DNA of 64,000 bases, from positions 1,922,001-1,986,000 of the forward strand of contig NW_025408667.1 of assembly GCF_020360975.1 (NCBI RefSeq), in the 5' to 3' direction. Shown here in pieces: positions 27,157 to 38,989 of this stretch (positions are counted from its first letter, which is position 1; every line of letters starts with the position of its first letter). Made by a program: the position numbers and the translations under genes. The notes beneath the pieces were generated by a model. It saw nothing but the letters and a program-made list of their open reading frames with translations, had not been told where the DNA came from and did not search any database. Origin of the DNA: Hirsutella rhossiliensis (Eukaryota; Ascomycota; Sordariomycetes; Hypocreales; Ophiocordycipitaceae).

Positions 27157-27606
27157 TATTATAACTATAGCTACTAAGCCGCTAACGGTCGACCGCGTTA
27201 AGCACGTAATATAGTCTAACGGATAAATAGTTAGCACGACTATCTAATAGATATAGGATTAAGGGGATTATAGAGATCTAAGTAATCTAAGATTAATAAG
27301 ATTACTACGCTCTATACGATCTAACGTTAGGGATTATAGCTAGGCCTATAATCTAAGGATAGTCTCTATAGGTATATATAGCTACCTACTTTTACTCCTT
27401 TAAATAGATAGCTCGATAGCTTTTAATATAGATCTTTATTACGATTTTATCTTTAATTCTAATTACCTAGTTATAGTCTACGGTCTATAACCTCCGACTT
27501 ATTACTAACGTAATATACTTATTATTACTTAGACCACGCCCTATTATATCTACTAATATAAACCCCCTAATAGGTTTATCCCTTAGGAATAATACCGGTC
27601 GTTATA
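27157..27606 (+). repeat. 3' LTR of Gypsy A
   Basis: 450 bp, same length and ends as 19756-20205; preceded by the polypurine tract AAAAGGAGGGGAGA at 27138-27151. Confidence 0.9.
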
Positions 27607-27655
27607 TATATAATATATTTAATTATATATAGTAGCTAGTCTATTTAATTACCCG

Positions 27656-28735
27656 TTAAACCTATACCGGATCTAAGTAGATAGTAAGGTTAATATACTA
27701 GCCCTATACCGAGGGACTAGTATATAATAGTAAAGGGGCGAAAGAGAGCTACGCTTAGTAGCCCTATTAGCCTTACGCCTATCCGACCTACGTTCTAATA
27801 CTTATAGTAGACCTAGCCCCGGCCCTAGCACCCCTTCCCTAGGGACCGGGCATAGGGCTTCCTTTAGTAGGCCCTCTAAGCCCTTAAGAAAGCCTAAAAA
27901 ATTAAACCCTTTTATAAGACCCTTATAAAAGGGCTCGAGAAGGTAGCTATAAGAACCCTAGACAGCTAATAGCCCCCGTAATAGCCCCTATACTAGCCTA
28001 AGGCCGCCTAGCAGCCTAGGGCTACTTAAGGAAACCTCGAAGCGAGCTTATAGGCTAAGGTTACTATAAAAAAAGCGCTTAAGGCCCTAGCTAAGGCTCT
28101 AGTAAAAGCCCAAGCTAAGGCTCTAGTAAAAGCCCTAGCTAAGACCCTAGCTAAGGCCCTAGCTAAGAAGAACGTAAAAGAGGACTTTTAACTTATCCTA
28201 AAGCTAAGGAAGGAATCGCTAACGCCGACTATTAACCCTATTACGCTTCGCAACGAGCTTAATAAGGCTATAGGGGAACTAGCTATATTAGCTCTATTAA
28301 CCTTAAATAGAGGTAATATAGTTATAACGATAAAGGCCCTATATATAGTAAAGAAGCTTTTAAAGTAGTAGGAGAAGTAGTCCTTATACCTTTAGGAGCT
28401 ACCTATTAAATCGGCCGACCTTCTTACTAGCTAGACTAAGCTAGTAGCCCGGAGCGTCCCTAACCTCTTAGAGACCCCTATCCTCGATATCTTTACTATA
28501 GAAGCTAAAACCTTTAGCGGGATCGATATCCTAGGGCAGCCTAGGTAGCTAGGCACCCTAGGCCTAATATAAAAGGTAGGATCGGTCGTCTTTATAGTCC
28601 CTTTAAAGGCTATAAGGGCCGAATACTAGAAAAAAGGCCTTTATATAGTAGGTCTATAGATTTAAGTCGAGGCCTATAAGGAATATACTATATATATATA
28701 GTGCTATAGGTGCCTTTCCTTTAGCTATAACCCTT
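27656..28735 (+). pseudogene. LINE (Tad/I-like) ORF1 fragment, degraded and truncated
   Basis: Plus-strand frame resembling the ORF1 nucleic-acid-binding protein of fungal non-LTR retrotransposons. Cues are an Ala/Lys/Leu repeat segment (about 28075-28190), a central block with GSVVF, then GLYIVG and a C-terminal KEYT...CYRCLSFSY. The last element is a zinc knuckle start (C-X2-C-X4, His now Tyr, 28702-28734), cut off by the copia H LTR at 28736. The reverse-transcriptase ORF2 is not in the window. Several TAG/TAA stops lie in frame. Assignment rests on remembered family patterns, so moderate certainty. Confidence 0.65.
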
Positions 28736-29299
28736 TATAAGGAACGGTGTTCCTACTATAAATAAAGTAGCTATAATATACTCTCCCGATTATATAAGCT
28801 AATAAGTAGTATATTAATTATAGATAAAATCTTATCCTATAAAGTAAGAATCGCTCGTTATTTTATATGTTATTATATATTAAACGGGTTGCCGGTTATC
28901 GTATAATCGGGAATCGAAGGAATAGAGCTAGCTTAGAATACTAGCTAAGACCTCTTAAGAATACTAGTACGACTAACCTCCTTTAAACACGAATATTAGT
29001 AGAACTAAGACACTTTTAGATTTACTTAAGGGATCATAGAATTCCCTAGTCTTAGGGCTATATAGTAGCCTAAATCTAGTCCTAAAAGGTTCTTCCGTTT
29101 AGCTATAATTATCTATATAAGATAGTATACCCGCTAGTAGATAGATAGAGAATTATAACTTTAATACCTCTTCTATATACTAATATACTACTAATAAATT
29201 CCGTTAAAAATCCTACCTTATACTCCTTCTTCCCTTCTATTACGTAGTCTTACGTAATTCCTTAATTTCCTAAAATTCCGCTTTTACTTATATACCTTA
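28736..29299 (+). repeat. Copia H LTR, fully RIP-converted
   Basis: 564 bp, matches 61650-62214 in the same orientation. Internal copia sequence does not follow it; instead an E-family gag fragment begins at 29300. It truncates the LINE on its left. Confidence 0.9.
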
Positions 29300-30083
29300 A
29301 GATAAGGTATAAGCTAAACTCTAGGAGGGACTAGCCTTCTTATTAGTAAGCCTCCTTTAATTACGTCGCTAATAGTATCTACTTATTTATAGTATCCTTA
29401 ATTAAGATAAGTATCTATTCTTTAAAGTATACCTAATTTATACTATATTTAGTCTAGTCGATTAGCGTTTATTCTTTAAGGTATTAGCCCTATCTCGCTT
29501 TATAGTCGCTATATATATAATCTACCGCGTAAAGGATCTTTATTTTATCGCGACGAAAACGTCTAAGCGCTGCCTTAAAGGCGTCCTTTAGATCGTAAGT
29601 CTAGTCTAGACGTTTCTATATATTAGTAAGTTAAGATAATTAAGCGATATTTTTAATCTTAACCTCGCTACCGCGACTACCGTCCGATTTAAGGGAGTAG
29701 GACTATCGACGCTTCCTTAAATAGATAGCGATAGTACTAGCGCGTTTAATAATTTCCTCCTTTAATTATATAACGCGATCTTATAGGCGTTTCGTCTCCT
29801 CTAGCTCCTTAACGCGCGCTTATAGGGCCGTAAGCTTTTCCTTATAAGACGGTTATCTTATACCTATAGGTAGCGATATCTTCGATATAGTCGTAACGCT
29901 GTCTATAGTAGGGGTCTATTCTAAGGATATATCTTCTTATTCTTTATCTCCTAAATAGATACTCGATATATATAATAAAGAGGCCTCGACTAGTTAACTA
30001 CTACGTCGCGCTATAAGAGCGTTATATAGTCTTCTCTAAGTAGCTATCTCTACTAGGTAATTAAAAAGGAAAGCTTTAGAAAT
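29300..30083 (-). pseudogene. Gypsy E gag fragment
   Basis: Best preserved of the three E gag copies. Read on the minus strand from the LTR at 30084-30340 it gives a gag-like protein with a Lys/Glu/Leu-rich helix (about 29780-29830), a basic RKRR-type run and a K-R-L-D-x-T-Y-D-L-K-D segment. It is interrupted by TAG/TAA. The left end coincides with the breakpoint seen at 8915. Confidence 0.65.
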
Positions 30084-30340
30084 TATAAGGGAATACGTAT
30101 TATAGTACGATTAGTTAGGTAATAGAGATAGCTAGAGGTACTACGCTATATATATTATATTCTCCTCGTTATAAGACTAAAGCTTATAAGAAGAGGAATT
30201 TCTCCTTTTTAGTCGGAGTAGCGAGTAGTCTATAATATATAAGCGGGGTAGGCACGATTCCCTGCTAATACCCTACCGATATATTAGTACTATATACCTA
30301 AGTGCTTTATTAGCCTATACCTCCTAGTAGCGCTCTTATA
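30084..30340 (-). repeat. Gypsy E LTR
   Basis: 257 bp with TATAAG...CTTATA ends, adjacent to gag on its left, so the 5' LTR of a minus-strand partial element. Confidence 0.85.
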
Positions 30341-31089
30341 ATAGGCTAAAGAGAGGAAGAAAGAGAAGGGCTATCCCTAGCCTAAATAGAGGCTTTATAT
30401 ATCTCGCCGAAGCTTTTACGGCCGGCGAGATTATTCCTAGAATTAGGAGTATAAAGAAAGCTTTTATAGTAGATTACGACGCGTTAGAAGAGGTAGAGTC
30501 GGAGACGGAGATAGCTTTAGCGATTAAGGTTAATATATCTAGGCCTCCCTAGCGTACTACCTAACGGAGTCGCGTTATAAAAAGATTAAGAACTAATTAG
30601 TATATTTAATTCTCTTTTAAATAATATAGCTTTTCTATTTTTATCTCTCTAACTCGCTAAAATATAAATAGTTTAATAACCGGATTTCTAGTAAGGTTTA
30701 TCTTATTTAGCGGAGTATAAAGGGGGGGTAATTAAAAGGGGGGTAAGTATAGTAACTATAGGTACGAAGTATATTACGTAGTATCTTCTATAGCGTTAAC
30801 AGAATTAAGTATTTTACGCCCTTAACCTAACTCCCTAGCTATTAGTCGATTCTAGTTTATAGCTAAATATGCCTTTAATTATCTTTAATAGCTTTACTAG
30901 CCGAAATCTCTATTCTATAATATAAGGGCTTGCTCCCGGATACTTAAAAGAGATATAACTAGACTACCTATTAGTTAAGGTATAGGGCCTATAACAGCCT
31001 AACTAAGTGTCTTCGCTACTTAGTTAGCCTAAAAAAGCCGGTATAGCAGCTTACTTTTAAAATATTAACCCTAAGTATTTTAACCGCGT
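30341..31089. other. Unclassified RIP-affected stretch
   Basis: No frame or repeat I can assign. Contains two poly-G runs close together (30720-30747) that look like a polypurine tract, and an unusually CG-containing segment 30400-30560. Confidence 0.35.
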
Positions 31090-34000
31090 TTTCTCGCGTA
31101 ACTTAATAAAATATTAAAAGGGATCTAATTATAGCTTAAAAAAAGGTCTAGGAGGGAAAGGATCTTATATATTAAAAAGTAGTTACTAAACTTATTTATA
31201 TTTAGTAGTAAGTTTATATCTCTTATTATAACGGTATTTATATTTATAGTAGAATTAATTAGGTATAGTCCTTTATCTTTCTTAAATACTAGGAAAAGAG
31301 GGTTTTTATAAGGTTTATACCCTTTTTTAAGGACTTTTATTTTTAGTTTTATTTTAAGGATATTAATAACTATCTACTTTATTACTATTAAGATTAAGAT
31401 TAAGGCTACTTACTATACCTTATATTTTATTATCTTAATAACTTATAAGGGGGCTATAGCTAGGTCGACTTTACTTCTTTCTTTAAAGTCTTAAGATAAC
31501 GCTACTTCCTTATTAAATAAAATACTATTAAAGATTTAGATTTCTACCTTTATAAGAAAGCCCTTAAATTATTCGTAAATTACTTTAAGTCTTTCTTATA
31601 TTAGCTACTTTCCTTTCTATATACTTAAGAATTTTCCTATTAAGTATTCTAAGTATAGTCTAGGCTATATCTTATCTTTAATAGTATTCTATTTAGTCTT
31701 CTTTTAGTTAGGGTCCCCTTTTAGTATTAAGCTACTTAATAGAGTATTATTAATAGGGTTAATCTTATTTACTTTTCTTTTAAAGAGAGCATTAACTCTT
31801 AGATTATATAATCTAATAGGTCGTTTCCTCCCTATCTTAACTTTAACCTTTTAGATCTTTCTAAACTTCTTTCTAGCTCTAATAATATTTTTCTTAAATT
31901 CTCTTATAGCCTTTATAGCTATAACTTTAATAATCTCTTTTATTATTTTAGATCTAATAGCTAGAATCGCCTTATCTCCTTTATCTATAATTAATTACTA
32001 TTATACTAGTACTATTAAAGGCTCGTTTACGCTAGTATAGGCTAGGTTAGGGACTTAGTTAGCGCCCCCTTTATAACTAAGGATCTTACCTCTTAGTAAG
32101 AGAATCTTAGCTATTAAGGTATTTATAAGGGGTTCTCTCTATAATTATTAGGTAGCTCCTAGGTTATCTTCTTTAACTTCTATTACTATAGCTAAAAAAG
32201 AATTTCTTAGGAGCTAGGTAGCTATTTCCTATATAGTCTCCTTAAGCTTTAGTTTTTTATATACGTCTTTATTAACTATTAAGGTTATAGTTTAAAAGAA
32301 TTTTACTATATTAACCTTATCTAAAAGCTCTTATTTAATAGCTCTTACCGCTAATATAACTACTTAGATAGTACTAATCTAATATTTAACCTATATATCG
32401 CTATTCCTTAAAGAATAATTAAATTATATATATATAGCTCTAATAAATAATATACTTTAGATAAAAGGAACTAAGACTCTATTTAGCGTAATATAAAAAT
32501 AGATTAATATCTAGGCTATACTTAGATAGAGATTAGTCTCTACCTCCCTAACTATATTTGTAAGGGACCTAGTATATACTATTATTAATACTCTTATTAA
32601 TAGGATTTTAAGCCTATATATATTTATATATATTTTAGTAATAAGGTTTCCTTTAAACTTAGTATTAATTAAGGCGCTTAGAACTTTAGCTTTCTAGCTA
32701 CTAAGCTATACTTAAATATAGGGTAGGTCTTATATATACTTAAGCGAGCGGAAAGGTATAAGGACCGTATTTATATATATTATAGGAATCGCTATAAGGT
32801 CCTTTAAAGTTATCTCTTAGTATCTTATTAAGAGTACTACTTCTTATATAATAAATTTATCTTTCTTTAGTCTTATTACCTCTAAAGTTTATTAATTAAA
32901 TAGTCCTTAGGCTAGTTATATTACGCTAATTATATTAGTTATAAACCTAACTTCCTTTAATACTTATTAGACTTTAAGGCACTTATAATCCGATTTTTTA
33001 TAAGTAAGGTAAGTAAGCTTAATTAGTTTAACTTAGTATTCTTTATCTTATTCTTTAACTTATATTAAAGCTACTATAAGTTTTCTTTATAGATATTTAA
33101 GAAGGAGTAAACTACTCTCTATATTATTTTTAGCTACTTTTATAACTATTATTATAGCTCTATAAGGTCTTATATTACTCTTTACTTTCTCTAAGGTCTA
33201 GAATTTAGTATTTTTTATACTTTAGGCTATATTTATATATCTTATACTAAGTCTCTTACTTAGTTAAGGAATAAATTTAATTAAGTAATTTAAAGGGATT
33301 AGGATTTTTTTATATATAATTTCTCTAAAGATTTTATCTATAAGTCTATTAAACTTCTTATCTAGATCTACTCTATATCTACAATATATATAGATAATCT
33401 TTAGGCTAGTTTTTACTATTCTTATTATCTCGATTTCCTTTATATCTTTTTTAACTCTTTATCCTTTCCCCTTATAAGTATTAATCCCTATTATAATTAT
33501 ATAGATTATCTAATTATATATATTGCTTTATTATATATTATTTATAATTATAATAACTAATATCCTTCTTACTTCTTTTCTTATATTACTTACTTTTAGA
33601 TTCCTTAGCTTCTACTTATATAGGCTTCTATATCTTTAGAACTAGTCTAAGAAACTAGATTCTTTTTACTAATAGCTTAATTTAAGTAAGATAGTATAAC
33701 TATAGCTTTAACTTATTTTATAAGTAGTAATATAAAGGAGTTTAGCTATATATCTACTTAATATATAATAAGCCTTTAAATATATATACTTATTTAAGAA
33801 AACCTATTAATAAGTATTAAGGGAATTACGCTTTTATTATCTTTTCTTTTAAGGTAAAGAGTCTTATTTACTACTTTATATATTATAAATCTAATCTTAT
33901 AGTCCTAAGAGTATACTTTATATTTATTAAGGTAGTATTATTCTTTACTATAATAAAAGTATCTCCTAAGGTAGTTAAAAGTATTAACCTAAATCTATAT

Positions 34001-35620
34001 ATATTTATTAGATAGGTAGTAAACTCTAATAGTATTTACGCTACCTCCTTATCTATAACTTAAAAAGTAGCTTTTACTACTAGCGCGTTTTTATTCCTTA
34101 TTAAGCTAGTTAAATATTTACTCTTACTAATAAGTAAGGTTAATCTTTATATCTTTAAAGGCTTTTATTAGGTCTAAGATCTCCTTTATAGGCTATCTAG
34201 GTTTCTTATTTATTTTCTTTAACTCTTTAAGAAGTTTTTCTTTACCCTTATTAAATTTAGCTTCCTTTATTACTTTATTAATTTCCCTAAAAAGCTTGTC
34301 TTTCTTTAAGTTCTTAAGCTTTTAATTATAGACTTTAAATACTATATCTCGTTGCTTAACGTCTTAGCGAGGTATTAAGTAGTTATTAATTATATAGATA
34401 AGGCTTTTATATAAGAGTTTTAAGATAACTTTAGATATCTTTCTATTTTTCTTTATAACGTTAATAATAAGCTCTTTTAGTATTATATAGTAGATAAAGT
34501 ATAACTAAACTATAGATTCTTCCTAGCTATTAAGTTATACCTTATACTATAAGTATAAGTAGAGATTAAGTTATTCTATAACTTCTATAATAGTTTTAGG
34601 CTTTTTAATATTATAATAGTCTAAGCGGTTATTAGTAGTTTCTAGTTATTTAATATTATATATATAGTAGTATTAAAGGAGTTTCTTCTTTACTTTTTTT
34701 TAGGTAAGTCTATCTATAAGAATTTTAATAGTAAGGGCTTATATAAAAGAGATATAGACTTTAAGCTAGTTTATTTTATTCTTATTATAGATATAGTTAA
34801 TATATATCTCTTATTTAAACTTCTTAAGGAATTTAGTTATATTTTTACTATTAAATTTACTAATAAGTAGGAGTTATAGTTAGTAGAGTCTTCTTATAAG
34901 GTTATCTTAGCTTTTAGTAAGTATATCTCTAAGTCTATTAGTAAACTTATTAATATCTACCTTAATTTTCTTTATATTGCTAGTAGTATGATTAAATAAT
35001 CCCTTTTAATAGCTAGCGTTTCTAGATATAGTATATCTATAAATTATAAGGTTATAAAATTTAAAGTTAAAGTTTTTAGAGTTAAAGGATATCTTATTAT
35101 AACTATCTTATTACTTACTTTCTTATCTATTAGTAGGAGGTAAGCGTTCTCTATAAGCTACTATATAGAAGAGAGCTAAGGTTAAGGTTATTAAGGTATC
35201 CTTTATTAATACTTATATTAATATTATTAGTATATATATAAGGAAGAGGTCTTAGTAGGGTTTTAAAATAGTTTAGATTACGCTATTATTATTATTTATA
35301 TCTTTTAAAGTATTATATAAAGATTATAGTTTCTTAACCGAGTCGCTAGTATTAAGGGTTATAAGGCTAATAATAAGAGCTTAGGGTTTTTTAGTATTAG
35401 CTTATTACTTTTCTTTTACTACTAGTAAAGGCATTATTTAATTATTTATTTCCTAGTAAGTCTATCGCCTTATTAGGTCCCTAACTCTAGCTATTAAGGT
35501 AGTTACTACTTTAATTATTAAATCCCTAGATTTTATTTTTTTCTAAATAGTACCGTCGTTCTCTAAGTATTCTCGGCTTCGTAAAGCTACTTATCGCTAT
35601 ATAAATAAAACGGAATAACG
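31090..35620 (-). mobile_element. Gypsy family I, 5' portion, RIP-degraded
   Basis: Minus-strand Ty3/Gypsy sequence of a different family. The start of the reverse transcriptase is clear at about 31340-31150: a KNPLFLVFKKD block, then LINS and IIRDINLLLNI, matching the PYxNPWFLVxKK...LIN...NLPPNVDE segment of fungal Gypsy polymerases. The polymerase is cut off at about 31090 before the YxDD motif. The 4 kb to the right (31400-35600) should hold protease and gag but is too degraded for me to place domains. No LTR was found. Confidence 0.6.
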
Positions 35621-36040
35621 AGTTTACGCCCTAGAGACTAGTTTTAACGGTAACTATAGTATATACCTAAAGATATACCTATACTAATAGTAATAGTAGT
35701 AGCTAGATATTAAAGGACGAGGGGGTTTAAGGGGAACGAAGGAAATAAGAAAGTACTAAGTAAGGTAAGGTAAAGGTAAAGAAGGCTAAAAAGGTATATT
35801 AGCGGAGAAAAGATATAAAAAAAGATAATACTAATACTATCTACTAGTAAAGGAGAAAAAGAGACCTCTTTTATAAACTAAATTTTCCCTCCTTCTTTCT
35901 TAGATAAATAAAGGCTAAGGGATTATTTAATTAAAAAGAAGGCTAGCTAGAGACTCTACTAAGGATCCTACTAAGGACCCTACTAAGGACCTTACTAAAG
36001 ACTTTACTACGTAGGCTATATATTCCTTAAGGTATAGATG
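35620..36040. other. Unclassified stretch with a 12-bp tandem repeat
   Basis: Purine-rich, no assignable product. Holds the five-unit repeat at 35952-36011. Lies between Gypsy I and copia G2. Confidence 0.35.
35952..36011. repeat. Five tandem copies of a 12-bp unit
   Basis: Units of the form GACCCTACTAAG, differing only by C/T, G/A and end changes. In the plus frame starting at 35952 the unit reads Asp-Pro-Thr-Lys. Confidence 0.85.
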
Positions 36041-36642
36041 CCCCTATTAAATTACCTTAGTAAGTAAATCCCTTTTTTCCTATTAATTCCTATAGATAAC
36101 TAGCTAGGCTTTATACTTTTAAAGAAAGCTATATTTATAAGTCTTATAAATAAAGACCTACTTATAGCTAAGAACCTATTTTCCTTTTACTCTTTCCTTA
36201 AGGACCTCTTTAAAAGACCTTATCTCTTTATATAAGGCTAAGTAGTCTTTCTAGGCCTAGAAAAACTAGTCTTTAAAAGGGTGTTTTTCTAACTACTTTT
36301 AGTTTACTAGTAGGTCTTAGAGGTCTCTTTTATATACCTTCCTTACTAATAGAGGCTTAGAAAGCTAGCTTACTATAAATACTTTATAGGAACCGTCTTT
36401 TATAAGTATTAAATAAAAGTTAGAAAAATAATTAAAATAAGGGAAAGGTTAGTCTTCTTTAATAACTATATTAGGCCCTATACCTTCCTTTACTTCTTAA
36501 AGTAAGGATAAAAAGGTAGCTAGGTAATCCTTTAAGAGAAGTACCTTTCTTACCCCCTTAAGGGTTAAGATATAAAAACGAATAGAAAAAGCTACTTTTA
36601 AATCTTCTTTTTATTTTATAAGAAGAGGTATAAGAAGGTAGG
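36040..36642 (-). pseudogene. Copia G2 pol fragment, left of the Gypsy E insertion
   Basis: Reverse complement of copia G1 13990-14520 plus the segment just after the solo LTR (14783-14860), uninterrupted. It shows the empty site of the 14526-14782 solo LTR. It ends at the Gypsy E LTR; the rest of the same element resumes at 51034. Confidence 0.85.
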
Positions 36643-36899
36643 TATAAGGGAATATATATTATAGTATAATTAGTTAGGTAGTAGAGATAGCTAGAGGTGC
36701 TACGCTATATATATTATATTCTCCTTATCGTAAGATTAAAGCTTACTAAAAAAAGGATTTTTCCTCTTTAGTTAGAGTAGTAAGAGGTCTATAATATATA
36801 AGTAAGGTAGGTATAATTCCCTACTAATACCCTATTAATATATTAGTACTACGTACCTAAGTACTTTATTAGCCTATACCTCTTAGTAGCGCTCTTATA
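36643..36899 (-). repeat. 3' LTR of Gypsy E
   Basis: 257 bp. The adjoining sequence on its right, read on the minus strand, is AGAGGGGAGATAAT, a polypurine tract directly before the LTR, which fixes this as the 3' LTR. Confidence 0.9.
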
Positions 36900-37289
36900 A
36901 TTATCTCCCCTCTTATATAAACGTCTTAGCTATATCTTTAATATATATTGCTTTCGCTATACTATATATATTTGGTTAAGAAGAAAGGTAGTTTTAGTTA
37001 TATATCGCGCGTATACGCCTATATAAGTATACGTTAGTCTATACTTTATAACGTTAATAGTTATTATACTAGTAGTTACCGCTAAGTAACTATTATAGTA
37101 TCGCTTATATATCGGCCGCGTAACTATAATATAAAGAGTATATATATATATCTCTTACTTCTTCTATTTTATTTTTTTCTTTAACTCTTCCGCTTACGAT
37201 TACTATAAAGTTTTACGCCTTTTTTTATTAATCCCTTATACCTTTTTATATTACTTTTTATCAACGATTTATTAATATTAATACCTTTT
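36900..37289 (+). promoter_or_regulatory. Gypsy E 3' non-coding region; possible promoter of the plus-strand frame
   Basis: Contains the element's polypurine tract at its left edge. Further right, ATAAAGAGTATATATATATA (about 37131-37150) is followed by a pyrimidine-rich run (37151-37191) and then the accessory frame at 37290. TATA plus CT tract is the common layout of fungal promoters, but in such AT-rich DNA it is weak evidence. Confidence 0.4.
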
Positions 37290-38853
37290 ATACTAAAGAA
37301 GATAAAGAACTATAACGCCGATTTCCTATACTATATATAAGAGTAAGTAGCGGCGTATTTACCCTTAAAGTATAAGCGATAGGCCTAAAGGTCTTATAGC
37401 GACGCTAGTTTCCCCTTAGCGAAGAAAGCTAAGAAAGGTATAGGGGAATCCTAGTCTTAGGAGACTTTTAGTCTAGGACTTAACGTTAGCGAGGGTTATA
37501 CCCCTATTACCCTACTAAATACCTTAACTCCGACTACTAATAAGCTTACCTCTATAGGCTAGGAAACTTATAAGTCTATTACCTCTATTAGCGATATTAA
37601 TACTAGCGAGGAGATTATACTTAGGCGCTCTTAAGTAAGTACCGATAACCTAGCTACTCTATCTTAATAGGGCGGCTCTAGCTAATAAGAGATCGTTGCC
37701 TAGGCCGCTCCTTAAAATAAGTAGGCCGATATTAATAATAAGGCCTAGCTAAATAAGGGCTAAAAGAATCTTAATACCTAGCTAAATAAGGGCTAAGATA
37801 ATAATAATAGTAATAATAGAGATAGCCGCGATCTAACTCCTCCTACTAATAAACCTAAGAACGGCGGCGCTAAAGATAAGGGCACCTAGGTAGCGGTATA
37901 AAGCGGTCGCGCTCCTATAAAGAAGCGTACCTAATCTAAGGCTAAAGCCTACCTAGTTAAGGCCTATAAGGTTATCTCTTATAAGCTTTAGTATATATAT
38001 TATTTTAGGATAGTTATTGAAAAGTATAGTATAACCGAGCCTAAACTTATTAAGGTGCTCTTAATTAGCTATATTTTCTTAAGGGTTTCCTCGATATACT
38101 ATAAGTAGTACTATAGATATACCGTAACCTATAACTAAGTAAGTTTCCCCTTAACTTTAAATATTATAATTAATAAGCTAATCTTTCTTAAAGCCGTTAC
38201 TTTTATATCTAATAACTAAGCTAATATAGTCGCTATTATTAAGTACCTATATAAGCTTAATAAGCTAAAGACCGGTAATAAGGATACTAAGGACAATAGC
38301 TTAAACGTAGGCGTACTTGTTTTTAAGGAGGCTAATTAGCGCCGTCTTACTATTACGGTATAGTATTTAGCTAAGGCTTTCGACGCCGCTAAGATAGCCT
38401 ATTATAAGTCCTTTAAAACTATAGGTATATAGAAGTCTACTATTATAAGTTTTATCCGACCCTTTTATTAGCGACCGCCTAATAATATACTAGGTTAAGC
38501 GTACCGACTACTATATACTAATTAATAAGCGCTATAAGCTTATTATTTACCTTAACCCCGCGCCCTTATTTAATATCGCCTATATAAGCCCGGAGTACTA
38601 AGCCTAGGAATCCTAGTTAAAACTCCGCTTTATCGACGGCGATATAGGCTATACTTTATAGTAATACGCCTTATTATTTACTAAGGCCGAGGTAAGAACC
38701 GTACTAATAAAGATAGGTCTTAACGTAGAGGATAAGGAAGGAGTAAAGGATAAGGTAGTTCTAGTATTTCTAAAAGTATTTAGTATAGCGAAGGGGGCGC
38801 CTTAGTTAGTTCCCGCTATACTAATAAAGAAGAAGGGTAGTTAAAAGTAATAG
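37290..38853 (+). pseudogene. Accessory antisense frame of Gypsy E, unknown protein
   Basis: About 1.56 kb of decayed coding sequence on the strand opposite to gag-pol. It starts near 37290, where the first codon reads ATA, which RIP could derive from ATG. An Asn/Asp-rich linker lies near 37795-37830. A well-preserved C-terminal stretch (38520-38853) has acidic-basic segments such as RFIDGDIGYTL and GLNVEDKEGVKDK and ends LIKKKGS. A single frameshift lies near 38500. In-frame stops are TAG/TAA only. The truncated second copy at 16980-18060 shares the frame, so it belongs to family E rather than being a chance insertion. I do not recognise the family and see no zinc-cluster pattern. Confidence 0.55.
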
Positions 38854-38989
38854 ATAGGTCTTATCTTTCTTTTATTTAGCTATAACTATCTTTCTTTCTT
38901 TTATTATTAAGGTCTTAGTAGAGTTATAGTTTAGTTTTATTTTCCTTAATAATATTTAATAGGTAGTATAAATAGTTCTCCCTTATTCT

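Larger units (their letters stand above)
19756..27606 (+). mobile_element. Gypsy family A (chromovirus), full length, RIP-degraded
   Basis: 7.85-kb element with two 450-bp LTRs. Internal order is gag, CCHC knuckle (21113-21154), protease (about 22870), reverse transcriptase (about 23690-24300), RNase H, integrase (about 25170-26220) and chromodomain (about 26228-26345), which is the chromovirus arrangement. A purine tract lies at 27138-27151 before the 3' LTR. An extra frame on the minus strand fills 26370-27050. Candidate target duplication TATAT is low complexity and so weak evidence. Confidence 0.9.

Noticed and set aside
30850..31060. Possible pogo/Fot1 DDE transposase segment
   Set aside because: A few residues looked suggestive but no catalytic block aligned in any frame.
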